Assembly (NCBI RefSeq): GCF_001544915.2
Contig: NZ_FCOE02000004.1
Span: 362,907-426,906, forward strand
Direction of reading: 5' to 3'
DNA length: 64,000 nucleotides
Origin: Caballeronia pedi
Lineage (GTDB): Bacteria; Pseudomonadota; Gammaproteobacteria; Burkholderiales; Burkholderiaceae
This document shows positions 45,003-52,923 of the stretch, piece after piece. Numbering within the stretch: position 1 is the stretch's first letter; each line of letters begins with the position of its first letter. The notes under the pieces are model-generated. The model made no database searches. It worked only from the letters and a program-made list of their open reading frames with translations, and had not been told where the DNA came from. The position numbers and the translations under genes are program-made.

Positions 45003-46805
45003 TCAGGCGGCACGCGCATCCGGTCGGCCGGACTCGCCGAAACGCTCCGGATAACGGATGCAGAATCGGATGTCCCGGTCATAGGGAAAGAAATCGGCGA
45101 GTTCGCCGCGCAGCAGTTGTTCCTTGTGTTGCTGCCACAGCGCGGGATCGAAGAAATCCGCGTGATGGCGCATGAACGCTTCGCGCACGCGCGGATCGCC
45201 GAGCAGAAATGTGCCGTACGTTTCGGGAAAGATATCGTGCGGACCGACGGTATACCACGGTTCGCCCGACAGTTCGTCTTCCTCGTTGCGCGGCGGCGGC
45301 ACGCGGCGCACGTTGCAATCGGTCAGATACTCGATTTCATCGTAGTCGTAGAACACCACGCGACCATGCCGGGTCACGCCGAAGTTCTTGTACAGCATGT
45401 CGCCGGGAAAGATATTGGCCTGGATCAACTGCTTGATCGCGTCGCCGTATTCCTTGATGCCGTGCTCGATGTCGTCAGCGCTGCCATTCTGCAGGAACAG
45501 ATTGAGCGGCACCATGCGGCGCTCGATATACACATGCCTGATGACGAGCCTGTCGCCTTCGTACTCGATCATCGAAGGCGCTTCCTTTTCGAGTTCGCGG
45601 ATAAGCGCATCGTCGAGGCGCGCGACCGGCAGCGCGACGCTCGAATATTCGAGCGTATCGGCCATGCGGCCCAGGCGATCGTGGCGCTTCACGAGCTGGT
45701 ACTTGTCCTGGATCTTCTGCCGTGTGGTTTCCTTCGGCGGCGGAAACGCGTCCTTGATGAGCTTGAACACGTACGGAAACGAAGGCAGCGTGAAGACGAT
45801 CATCACGAGCCCCTTGATGCCGGGCGCGACGATGAATTTGTCGCTCGAATGCGACAGATGATGCAGCAGATCGCGGTAGAACAGATTCTTGCCCTGCTTT
45901 TGCAAGCCGACCGACGTATAGATTTCCGCCTTCGGCTTGCGCGTCATGATGGTGCGCAGAAACTGCACGTAGGCGGACGGCACTTCCATGTCGACGAGAA
46001 AATACGAGTGCGCGAAGCTGAAGATGATGAGCACCTGTTCGCGCGACAGCAGCACGGTATCGAGCGCGAGCAGGCGCGGCGCCGTGTGCCGGATCGCGAT
46101 GGCGAAGGGCAGCAGCGCATCGCCGTTGATGATGCGCCCGACGATATACGCCGCCTTGTTGCGGAAGAACAGCGACGAAAGCACGTGAATCTGGAAATTC
46201 GGCGCGGGCTTGAGATCGCCGAAGGTATCGCGCATCGCCTGCATCACGCATTCAACGTCGCGCTGCAGGTCCTCGAAAGGTGACTCCAGCTGAAAGTTCG
46301 TGACGATGCGTTCGAGCGTCGCGGCGAGACCGTCTTTTTCCGGGTAATACGCGCGATAGGTCGGCTTCGCGGCGGGCTCGTCGTTTTCGATGTATTCGGT
46401 CGAAATGGCCGGCCGCACGAAGATGAAATCGTTGTTGAAGTACGAGCGATGCAAAATCTTGCAGCACACCGAGTTGAAGAACGTCTCGGCGCATTCCGGC
46501 TGCCGATGCGTCGTCAGCAAGCCGATGTAATGCAGCTTGATCTGCTGCCAGATGTCGTCGTCGATGTTTTCGGCATCGTATTCGTCTTCGAGCAGGGTGA
46601 CGCATTCCTCGACGCGATCGTCATACGACGTGATGCGGTCGCGCGCGAGTTGCTGCAGCGCGGGCCATTCGCTGTGCTCGAACAGCGCCTTCGCCTCGAT
46701 CGCGGCCTCGCGGAACACGCGGTAATGATGCTCGAAGCCTTCGAGTATCGTCTTGGCGACGTCGAAGCCGATTTGCGATGAGAGCAGCTTGGGAAAGTGA
46801 TTCAT
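45003..46805 (-). CDS. aceK: Isocitrate dehydrogenase kinase/phosphatase
   Basis: A 600-residue bifunctional enzyme that phosphorylates and dephosphorylates isocitrate dehydrogenase to direct carbon between the TCA cycle and the glyoxylate shunt. Family-typical stretches are [35 protein letters not shown] (ATP-binding region around residues 325-345), and [21 protein letters not shown] (catalytic DYDE). The length matches AceK. It follows the MerR gene by 32 bases and could be in the same transcript. The isocitrate lyase and malate synthase genes are not in this window. Confidence 0.97.
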   Translation of the reverse strand: MNHFPKLLSSQIGFDVAKTILEGFEHHYRVFREAAIEAKALFEHSEWPALQQLARDRITSYDDRVEECVTLLEDEYDAENIDDDIWQQIKLHYIGLLTTHRQPECAETFFNSVCCKILHRSYFNNDFIFVRPAISTEYIENDEPAAKPTYRAYYPEKDGLAATLERIVTNFQLESPFEDLQRDVECVMQAMRDTFGDLKPAPNFQIHVLSSLFFRNKAAYIVGRIINGDALLPFAIAIRHTAPRLLALDTVLLSREQVLIIFSFAHSYFLVDMEVPSAYVQFLRTIMTRKPKAEIYTSVGLQKQGKNLFYRDLLHHLSHSSDKFIVAPGIKGLVMIVFTLPSFPYVFKLIKDAFPPPKETTRQKIQDKYQLVKRHDRLGRMADTLEYSSVALPVARLDDALIRELEKEAPSMIEYEGDRLVIRHVYIERRMVPLNLFLQNGSADDIEHGIKEYGDAIKQLIQANIFPGDMLYKNFGVTRHGRVVFYDYDEIEYLTDCNVRRVPPPRNEEDELSGEPWYTVGPHDIFPETYGTFLLGDPRVREAFMRHHADFFDPALWQQHKEQLLRGELADFFPYDRDIRFCIRYPERFGESGRPDARAA

Positions 46806-46837
46806 GTCGAGCCTGCGCTTCGTGTGGGGAAGTCACC

Positions 46838-47260
46838 TCATGCCGCTTTGGGTTTGCGCGCGCGCTTGTCCGTGCCCGCGGCGATCAGCGCGCGGCCCTG
46901 TTCCTCGTATGCGGCGAGTTCGGCGAGCGTGGTGTTCAGGTCTTCCAGCTGACGTTCGAGCACTTCGCGATGCGCGGCGATCGTATCGACGAAAGCCTGC
47001 AGTTGCGTGGCCGAGCCGGTCGGCGAATCATAGAGATCGAGCAGCGTGCGGATTTCCGACAGCGTGAAGCCGAGCCGCTTGCCGCGCAACGTGAGCTTCA
47101 GCCGCGTGCGGTCGCGCGGCGAATACACGCGCCGCAGACCGTTCGCGCCCGCGCGTTTGGGCGCAAGCAGGCCCTGATCCTCGTAGAAGCGGATCGCGCG
47201 CGGCGTGATGTCGAACTCGCGCGCCAGTTCGGTGATCGTGTAATGCGTCGGTTGAGTCAT
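46838..47260 (-). CDS. MerR-family transcriptional regulator (LiuR-like)
   Basis: A 140-residue regulator. The winged helix-turn-helix spans residues 7-75 (YTITELAREFDITPRAIRFY, then LRRVYSPRDRTRLKLTLRGK), followed by a coiled-coil dimer helix. There are no conserved metal cysteines, so it belongs to the non-metal group such as LiuR, which controls branched-chain amino-acid and isovalerate catabolism in proteobacteria. The start at 47260 is preferred over 47290. A dyad at 47299-47316 in the divergent promoter region fits a MerR operator. It may regulate itself and the divergent metallo-hydrolase. Confidence 0.88.
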   Translation of the reverse strand: MTQPTHYTITELAREFDITPRAIRFYEDQGLLAPKRAGANGLRRVYSPRDRTRLKLTLRGKRLGFTLSEIRTLLDLYDSPTGSATQLQAFVDTIAAHREVLERQLEDLNTTLAELAAYEEQGRALIAAGTDKRARKPKAA

Positions 47261-47298
47261 TGCCGGCCGGCAGCGCAAATGCGCGCGCAACGTTAGAA

Positions 47299-47316
47299 TG
47301 GACGTTTACGTTATCG
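47299..47316. promoter_or_regulatory. Candidate MerR/LiuR operator
   Basis: An 18-bp dyad, GACGTTTACGTTATCGTC, matching its own complement at most positions, with GACG/CGTC ends and a central ACGT. It lies between the divergent MerR and metallo-hydrolase genes. Spaced 18-19-bp dyads between promoter boxes are the standard MerR target. Confidence 0.55.
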
Positions 47317-47365
47317 TCAACTTCGCCAAATTGCAACGCGGCGCAAACCCGGAGACAGGCACCGA

Positions 47366-48439
47366 ATGAACGCACTCGAACACCAGCTCGATTATGTTTT
47401 CGCGGACGCGCTGCCCGAATCGGGCGGCGTCAGGGAAGTGGCGCCGGGCGTGTTCTGGCTGCGCATGCCGCTGCCGTTCGCGCTCGATCACATCAACCTC
47501 TGGCTGCTTGCCGACGAGATCGACGGCGTGAAGGGCTGGACCGTCGTCGATTGCGGCATTTCGAGCGACACGATCCGCGCGAACTGGGAGCGCGTGTTCG
47601 ATAGCGTGCTCGACGGCCTGCCGGTGCTGCGCGTGATCGTCACGCATTGCCATCCGGACCATCTGGGCCTGGCCGACTGGATCTGCAAGGGCGGCGACCA
47701 GGCGCGCTGGAACGTGCGCCTGTGGATTTCACTCGGCGAATACGCGATGGGCCGCGTGATGGCCGCGGGCGACGGCTCGAACGCGGGCGGCGAGCGCGCG
47801 GCGGCGCATTTCGCGTCGCACGGACTGACCGACGAAGCGTCGCTCGATGCATTGCGCAAGCGCGACAGCTATTACCCGACGCTCGTGCCTTCGATGCCCG
47901 CCGAATACCGGCGCATCCGCGACGGCGACGTGATTCGCATCGGCGCGCGCGAGTGGGAAGTGGTGTCGGGCTACGGCCATTCGCCGGAACACAGCGCGCT
48001 CTTCTGCGCCGCCGACAAACTGCTCATCTCCGGCGACATGGTGTTGCCGCGCATCTCGACGAACGTGTCCGTGTTCGCTGTCGAGCCGGAGGGCAATCCG
48101 CTCGCGCTCTATCTCGAATCGCTCGGCCGTTACGAGTCGATGCCCGCCGATACGCTCGCGCTGCCGTCGCACGGCAAGCCGTTTCGCGGCGTGCAGACGC
48201 GCATCGGGCAATTGCGGGAACATCATCGCGCGCGGCTGGCGGAAGTGCGCGAGGCGTGCGCGCAGAAGCCCTGCAGCGCCGCCGATATCGTGCCGATCAT
48301 GTTCAAGCGCAAACTCGACATTCATCAGATGACATTCGCGCTCGGCGAAGCGCTCGCGCATCTGAATCTGCTGTGGCTCGATGGCGCGTTGAAGCGTCAG
48401 ACCGGCGACGATGGCGTGGTGCGTTTTGCGCCGGCCTGA
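47366..48439 (+). CDS. MBL-fold metallo-hydrolase
   Basis: A 357-residue metallo-beta-lactamase-fold enzyme. The metal motif is VTHCHPDHLGLADW (HxHxDH); other ligands are in YGHSPEHSALF, ISGDMVLPRIS and LPSHGKPFRG. The C-terminal 80 residues form an alpha-helical extension found in the larger LACTB2-like and SoxH-like relatives. It is divergent from the MerR regulator and probably controlled by it. Links to acyl-CoA or leucine catabolism are an inference from that regulator only. Confidence 0.88.
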   Translation: MNALEHQLDYVFADALPESGGVREVAPGVFWLRMPLPFALDHINLWLLADEIDGVKGWTVVDCGISSDTIRANWERVFDSVLDGLPVLRVIVTHCHPDHLGLADWICKGGDQARWNVRLWISLGEYAMGRVMAAGDGSNAGGERAAAHFASHGLTDEASLDALRKRDSYYPTLVPSMPAEYRRIRDGDVIRIGAREWEVVSGYGHSPEHSALFCAADKLLISGDMVLPRISTNVSVFAVEPEGNPLALYLESLGRYESMPADTLALPSHGKPFRGVQTRIGQLREHHRARLAEVREACAQKPCSAADIVPIMFKRKLDIHQMTFALGEALAHLNLLWLDGALKRQTGDDGVVRFAPA

Positions 48440-48445
48440 CTGCGT

Positions 48446-50032
48446 TCACTGCACCGATACGCCGCCGAAGTTCACGCGCCCGAACGGACTCACGCTGTAA
48501 CCGCTGACGTTCGCGCGCGTGAGCGCCGCCGCCGTCGGATAGACGAGCGGAATCCACAGCGCCTGATCGTGGATGATCTTCTGTGCATCGACATACGACT
48601 TCGTGCGTTTCGCGACATCGGCGGTCGACTTGCCATCGGCGATGAGCTTGTCGAGTTGCGGGTCGCAGTAGCGCGCGAAGTTGATGCCCGATTTCACCGC
48701 GTTGCAACTGAACAGCGGCGACATGTAGTTGTCCGGGTCGCCGTTATCGCCGGCCCAGCCCATGAACAGCATGTCGTGCTGGCCCTGCTTCGCCTGCTTG
48801 ATCAGCTCGCCCCATTCGATCACCTTCACCTGCGCCTTCACGCCGATCTTCGCGAGATCGGCCTGCAGCAGTTCAGCGCCCGCTTTCGGGTTCGGATTCA
48901 GCACGCTGCCGTTCGGACGCACCCAGATCGTCGTCTCGAAACCGTCGGGAAAGCCTGCGTCGGCGAGCAGCTTCTTCGCATCCGCCGATGAATACCTGTA
49001 CGCCGCGATATTTTTGTCATAGCTCCACGTATTCGGCGGATACGGATTCACGGCGGCCGTCGCGGTGTTCTCGAACACGGTCTTCATATAGGTCGTGCGA
49101 TCGAACGCCATGTTGATCGCCTGACGCACCTTCGGATTGTCGAGCGGCTTTTTCTGCGTGTTGAGCGCAACGAACGCCGTCATGAACGCGGGCGCCTCGC
49201 TGACCTTGAGCGACTTGTCCTTCTTCGCGTCGAGCACGTCCTGCGGCTTCGGCGACAGCGCGATCTGGCATTCGCCCGCCTTGATCTTCTGCGCGCGCAC
49301 GGACGCGTCGGGCGTGATCGCGTAGATCAGGCGGTCGACCTTCGGTTTCGGGCCCCAGTAGGACGGATTGACGTCGTAGCGGATCACCGAGTCCTTCGTG
49401 TAGCTCTTCAGCACGAACGGACCGGTGCCGATCGGCTTGCTGTTCAGATCGACCTGCTGATTCGCCTTGAGCAGCTTGTCCGCATACTCCGATGAATAGA
49501 TCGATGCGAAGCCCATCGTGAGGATCGGCACGAAGGTCGCGTTCGGCTCGTTGAGCTCGAATTTCACGGTCTGGTCATCGACCTTCGTGACGGCCTTGAT
49601 GAGCTTCACGAGGCCCATCGACTGCGCGTGCGGAAAGCCGCTCGCGCCGGCGATCTTGTGCCACGGATTGCTGTCGGACAGCATGCGCTCGAACGTGAAG
49701 ACGACGTCGTCGGCGTTGAGAGCGTGTGTCGGCTTGAAGTAATCGGTCGTCTGGAACTGCACGTTCGGTCGCAGATGGAACGTGTAGCTCAGTCCGTCGC
49801 TGCTCACGTCCCACTTGTCCGCGAGCGAGGGCGCGACTTTCTTCGCGGCTTCGTCGTAGGAGACGAGCGTATTGAAGATGACGTCCGCCGACGCGTTGGT
49901 CGTCACGAGCGAATTGAACTGCACGACGTCGAAGCCGTCCGGGCTCGATTCGGTGCAGACGGTGAGCGGCTTGGACATCGCGAGCATCGGCGCGGCGAGC
50001 ATGGCGGCTGCGGCGAAAAGTTTCAGGCGCAT
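48446..50032 (-). CDS. ABC transporter substrate-binding protein, dipeptide type (DppA-like)
   Basis: A 528-residue periplasmic solute-binding protein of family 5. The signal peptide is MRLKLFAAAAMLAAPMLAMS, and the mature part starts KPLTVCTESSPDGFD. Internal segments ADDVVFTFERML, IGTGPFVLKSYTKDS and NPKVRQAINMAFDR are classic DppA/OppA. The closest match in layout is DppA, with dipeptides or haem as ligand. No permease or ATPase genes are adjacent in the window, so it may be an orphan receptor. GGAGAT precedes the ATG. Confidence 0.94.
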   Translation of the reverse strand: MRLKLFAAAAMLAAPMLAMSKPLTVCTESSPDGFDVVQFNSLVTTNASADVIFNTLVSYDEAAKKVAPSLADKWDVSSDGLSYTFHLRPNVQFQTTDYFKPTHALNADDVVFTFERMLSDSNPWHKIAGASGFPHAQSMGLVKLIKAVTKVDDQTVKFELNEPNATFVPILTMGFASIYSSEYADKLLKANQQVDLNSKPIGTGPFVLKSYTKDSVIRYDVNPSYWGPKPKVDRLIYAITPDASVRAQKIKAGECQIALSPKPQDVLDAKKDKSLKVSEAPAFMTAFVALNTQKKPLDNPKVRQAINMAFDRTTYMKTVFENTATAAVNPYPPNTWSYDKNIAAYRYSSADAKKLLADAGFPDGFETTIWVRPNGSVLNPNPKAGAELLQADLAKIGVKAQVKVIEWGELIKQAKQGQHDMLFMGWAGDNGDPDNYMSPLFSCNAVKSGINFARYCDPQLDKLIADGKSTADVAKRTKSYVDAQKIIHDQALWIPLVYPTAAALTRANVSGYSVSPFGRVNFGGVSVQ

Positions 50033-50495
50033 GAGATCTCCCGTGACCTCGTGGTCACACTACGTTCATTGTTGTTTGCGAATGGCTGGGGCGCGAAGCA
50101 AGCGGCGCGCCCGGCGCGGCTAGATTAGCGAATGCCCGCGCCGCCGACAACGATTCGATCGGCATACACTTATTCATGACACTTTTGCGTCGCGTGCGCG
50201 CGGCTTGCCGAAACCGGCTGCATCAGGCTAAACTTGCGCCGTCTTTGGGGAGTAGCCTTCCTTCGCGTGCGAAGGAGAACGCGTCAACATCCTCGGCTCT
50301 GCTGCCGTGGCGCGTTCGACCGGAAGGGTTTGGCGAGACCATCGATGCGCTATGTCGTTCTTGGTCGGACGGCGCGTGGCGCATCGTGGTTCGCTCGACG
50401 TCCGGCCGTGGAATCATCGTGTCCCCACAACTACAACATCCCCGTCTTTCGCGCACGCTTGCGCGCCCGTCGCATTCATCGATGCGAGGTGCCGC
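50033..50495. other. Divergent leader region carrying a riboswitch
   Basis: A 463-base gap between the binding-protein gene and the cation exchanger gene. It holds the Mn riboswitch (50235-50345) and, between it and the exchanger start, repeated CGATGCG/GCGCATCG segments that can pair in alternative ways. The 5' part (50033-50230) should contain promoters for both directions. No protein is supported here. Confidence 0.7.
50235..50345 (+). ncRNA. yybP-ykoY manganese riboswitch
   Basis: The conserved core of the yybP-ykoY (Mn2+) riboswitch is present. There is a GGGGAGTAGCC segment at 50247-50257, a GC-rich stem around 50258-50276, then CGTCAACATCCTCGGC (50282-50297), and near the end GGCGAGACC (50332-50340). 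These match the E. coli alx/mntP leaders in order and spacing. The class senses Mn2+ and activates export genes. Here it precedes a calcium/cation exchanger gene. The exact 5' boundary is approximate. Confidence 0.88.
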
Positions 50496-51506
50496 ATGAC
50501 GATGCTCTTTGTCGAACTCGCGCTGATGCTCGTGATCATTCTGATCGCGTCGGAGCTGTTCACGAATGCGCTGGAACATCTCGGTGAGCGCCTCGGCATT
50601 TCCGAAGGCGTGACCGGGTCGCTGTTCGCGGCGGTCGGCACGGCTTTGCCGGAAACGACCGTGCCGATCATTGCGCTGCTCGGCGGCACGCCCAGCCGCG
50701 CGGTCAACGAAGAGATCGGCGTCGGCGCGATCCTCGGCGCGCCGCTGATGCTCGCGACGCTCTCCACTTGCCTGATGACGTTCGCGATTCTCAAGTCGCG
50801 TGGCCTCGGCGGTAGGATCATGCCGGAGCGCAGCGGATTCGTGCGCGATCTCAACTTCTTTTTGTTCGCTTTCCTGATTGCCTGCGCGGCGATGTTCGTG
50901 CCGCATCATGCGTGGCAGGTGCGCGCGTTGTTCGCGGCGGGGCTGGTCGCGCTGTATGTCGTGTATGTGATTTCGACGTTTCGGGCTTCGGCGAAGCTCG
51001 TCGAGGGCGGCCATGGGACGGAGGCGCCCGAAGCGTTGTTCGCGTCGCGTCTCGGATTGAAGACGACGCTCGGCGCGATCATGCTGCAGTTTCTCGTCGG
51101 CATCGTGCTGCTGGTCGGCGGCGCGAAGGGGTTCATTCACGGCGTCGAGGGCGTGTCGCATGCGCTCGGGATTTCGGCGCTGTTGCTGTCGCTCATCATC
51201 ATTCCGATTGCGACCGAACTGCCGGAGAAGGTGAACAGCATTCTGTGGGCGCGCAGGGGGAAGGATACGCTGGCGTTCGGGAATATCACCGGGGCGATGG
51301 TGTTTCAGGGCACGCTGCTGCCGGCGATCGGCATCATGTTGACGCCTTGGGAGCCGCGGGTGGAGGTGCTGACGGGCGTGTTGATCACGCTTGCGGCGGC
51401 GGCGTGGCTGAGATTCAATGCGAAGCCGAATGGCGTCGTGCTCTGGGCGTTGCTCGGGAATGGCGTGTTGTATGCGGCTTATCTCGTGTTGACGCTGGGG
51501 CGGTGA
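50496..51506 (+). CDS. Calcium/cation:proton exchanger family protein under Mn riboswitch control
   Basis: A 336-residue membrane protein with ten hydrophobic segments. It carries two inverted CaCA repeats: GTALPETTVPIIALLGG in the first half and IPIATELPEKVNSILW with GNITGAMVFQGTLLP in the second, both with the key Glu residue. Such proteins exchange Ca2+ (or similar ions) for Na+ or H+. Because its leader is a Mn2+ riboswitch, Mn2+ efflux is the most likely job. GCGAGG before the ATG is the ribosome site and can be masked by upstream pairing. A terminator follows at 51524. Confidence 0.9.
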   Translation: MTMLFVELALMLVIILIASELFTNALEHLGERLGISEGVTGSLFAAVGTALPETTVPIIALLGGTPSRAVNEEIGVGAILGAPLMLATLSTCLMTFAILKSRGLGGRIMPERSGFVRDLNFFLFAFLIACAAMFVPHHAWQVRALFAAGLVALYVVYVISTFRASAKLVEGGHGTEAPEALFASRLGLKTTLGAIMLQFLVGIVLLVGGAKGFIHGVEGVSHALGISALLLSLIIIPIATELPEKVNSILWARRGKDTLAFGNITGAMVFQGTLLPAIGIMLTPWEPRVEVLTGVLITLAAAAWLRFNAKPNGVVLWALLGNGVLYAAYLVLTLGR

Positions 51507-51523
51507 GGGCGAGTGTTGAAGGC

Positions 51524-51556
51524 GCATCCGTGGAGGATGCGTTTTCGGGTTTTTCG
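51524..51556 (+). terminator. Terminator after the exchanger gene
   Basis: Stem GCATCC (51524-51529) and GGATGC (51535-51540) with loop GTGGA, followed by GTTTTCGGGTTTTTCG. The stem is short but U-tracts follow in the plus direction. Confidence 0.6.
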
Positions 51557-51578
51557 CTTCGGGTCGTGCGGCTATGAT

Positions 51579-51730
51579 CGGAGTTGCTCCGCGTGCACTG
51601 AGATAGACACGGGTAGCGGTTTACCCACCGCGCCCGATCGGCGGTTCCTCCACGTGTGCGGAGAAAGATCCGGCAGCATTGTCCCCACCGGCACCAGCGC
51701 TCCCGTTATCTCCACGTGCGCGGAGATCGA
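51579..51730 (-). CRISPR. Degenerate type I-E CRISPR remnant, three repeats
   Basis: Three diverged 29-bp units lie at 51579-51607, 51640-51668 and 51702-51730, separated by 32 and 33 bases, exactly the I-E geometry. Their cores read CTCCGCGTGCACTGAG, CTCCACGTGTGCGGAG and CTCCACGTGCGCGGAG, a hairpin-forming core like I-E repeats. Minus-strand translation gives repeated SPHTWR-like peptides, often seen for CRISPR arrays. The orientation is a guess. No cas genes are in the window, so the array is probably inactive. Confidence 0.6.
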
Positions 51731-51803
51731 GCAGGGCGACGTGTATGGATTTGTATATATCGGTGTTCGCCGCGACTGCAAACTAGTTCCCATATGAATT
51801 TTC

Positions 51804-51820
51804 TTCCCGCTTACCGGGAA
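51804..51820. promoter_or_regulatory. Candidate HigA operator
   Basis: Arms TTCCCG and CGGGAA flank a five-base spacer, 20 bases before the higB start. A short dyad in this position fits autoregulation by the HigA antitoxin. Confidence 0.55.
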
Positions 51821-51839
51821 ACGGTGTATTCTGAATTTT

Positions 51840-52118
51840 ATGATCCAGTCATTCCTGAGCGTCGAGAGCCAAGCCCTGTTCGAGGGACGCGTCGTTCGCC
51901 GATTCGTGAACATCCGCGCCGTCGCCGAACGCAAGCTTTTGCTACTCGACAGCGCCGTGACGCTCGACTTTCTGCGCTCGCCCCCGGGTAATCGACTCGA
52001 GGCGCTGCGCGGTAATCGCGCCGGACAGCACAGCATCCGCATCAACGATCAATGGCGCGTTTGCTTTGTCTGGACTGACCAGGGACCGACGAACGTCGAA
52101 ATCGTCGACTATCACTGA
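51840..52118 (+). CDS. higB: HigB-type toxin (RelE superfamily)
   Basis: A 92-residue ribosome-dependent mRNA endonuclease of the HigB/RelE fold. Typical features are LLLLDSAVTLDFLRSPPGNR, the HSIRINDQWRVCFVW core with the basic residues and Arg, and the end NVEIVDYH. As in other higBA modules the toxin comes first, with the antitoxin 31 bases downstream. The ribosome site is weak. It sits between a CRISPR remnant and the flagellar cluster, so it may have been acquired horizontally. Confidence 0.88.
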   Translation: MIQSFLSVESQALFEGRVVRRFVNIRAVAERKLLLLDSAVTLDFLRSPPGNRLEALRGNRAGQHSIRINDQWRVCFVWTDQGPTNVEIVDYH

Positions 52119-52149
52119 AAGCTGAATCCCGAAGTAAGGAGAAACTGAG

Positions 52150-52464
52150 ATGGCCCGCTTCCCCAACGGCATGCGCCCGATCCATCCGGGCGAAGTCCTG
52201 CGCGAGGACTTTCTCGCGCCGCTTGACATGAGCGTGAACGCACTTGCGGGCGCGTTGCATGTGAGTCCGAACCGGATGAATGAGATCGTGCGCGAAGAGC
52301 GCGGCGTGACGCCTGATACTGCCCTACGGCTCGCGCGTTACTTCGGCGGCGACGCTCAGTCGTGGCTGAACATACAGCAGGCGTACGACTTGAAGATCGC
52401 CGAGCAGGAGAACGGCGCGCGTATTGCTCAGGAGATCGCACCGCGCGAGGCAGAGCATACGTAA
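52150..52464 (+). CDS. higA: HigA-type antitoxin (XRE family)
   Basis: A 104-residue HigA antitoxin. It has PIHPGEVLREDFLAPLDMSV, the family's N-terminal element, a helix-turn-helix (NALAGALHVSPNRMNEIVRE) and RYFGGDAQSWLNIQQAYDL. It neutralises HigB and represses the operon, probably through the dyad at 51804-51820. GTAAGGAG lies ahead of the ATG. Confidence 0.92.
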   Translation: MARFPNGMRPIHPGEVLREDFLAPLDMSVNALAGALHVSPNRMNEIVREERGVTPDTALRLARYFGGDAQSWLNIQQAYDLKIAEQENGARIAQEIAPREAEHT

Positions 52465-52487
52465 GGGCCTAAGCCGCCCGCAGCGCA

Positions 52488-52517
52488 CCAAAACAAAATG
52501 CCCGCCAAGGCGGGCAT
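52488..52517 (-). terminator. Terminator downstream of fliT
   Basis: On the minus strand a 9-bp inverted repeat (ATGCCCGCC / GGCGGGCAT, 52498-52517) is followed by TTTGTTTT. It lies about 85 bases past the fliT stop and should end the fliD-fliT transcript. Confidence 0.65.
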
Positions 52518-52601
52518 CGAAGAGCGAAGCAGCGCACCGCGAAAACCGGCGCGTTGTTCTTGTTGTTCTTATAGAGGTTATCGGCGCGAAAAAAGAAAAC
52601 T

Positions 52602-52901
52602 TTAGAACCGCGCCGCCTGTTGATACCGGCTCGCAGCTTTCGCCCCATCCATCGAGCGCCGATACGTCGTCGAAAGCGCCACCTGTGCCGTCCCCGCGCG
52701 CGCGGCGACCGCCTCGATGCTCGCCTGAATCTTGCGGATGACCGCAAGCGCCTCCGCCGGCTGCCCGGCTTCGAGCGCCATCACCAGCGGCGCGCGCGCA
52801 TCCGCCAGTTCAGCCGCACGCGCCCAGTCTTCCTTGCCGACCGCTTCCTCGATCGCTTCGGTCAACGCCCAGGCGTTCTGAATCAATTCATTCTGGTTCA
52901 T
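52602..52901 (-). CDS. fliT: Flagellar chaperone FliT
   Basis: A 99-residue all-helical protein (MNQNELIQNAWALTEAIEEA, then DWARAAELADARAPLVMAL) fitting FliT, the export chaperone that holds the filament cap protein FliD in the cytoplasm. Position immediately downstream of fliD, 22 bases away, supports the call more than the sequence alone, since FliT is poorly conserved. An earlier in-frame start at 52922 is possible, but MNQNELI is the better N-terminus. Confidence 0.82.
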   Translation of the reverse strand: MNQNELIQNAWALTEAIEEAVGKEDWARAAELADARAPLVMALEAGQPAEALAVIRKIQASIEAVAARAGTAQVALSTTYRRSMDGAKAASRYQQAARF

Positions 52902-52923
52902 GGTGGGTTCCAATACCTGCACG

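Noticed and set aside
50176..50499. A 107-codon plus-strand frame before the exchanger gene
   Set aside because: It lies across the Mn riboswitch, whose conserved core better explains the sequence.
51572..52045. A minus-strand frame of 157 codons over the CRISPR-like units and higB
   Set aside because: Its repeated SPHTWR-like segments come from the repeat units, and it is antisense to higB. It is used only as evidence for the repeats.
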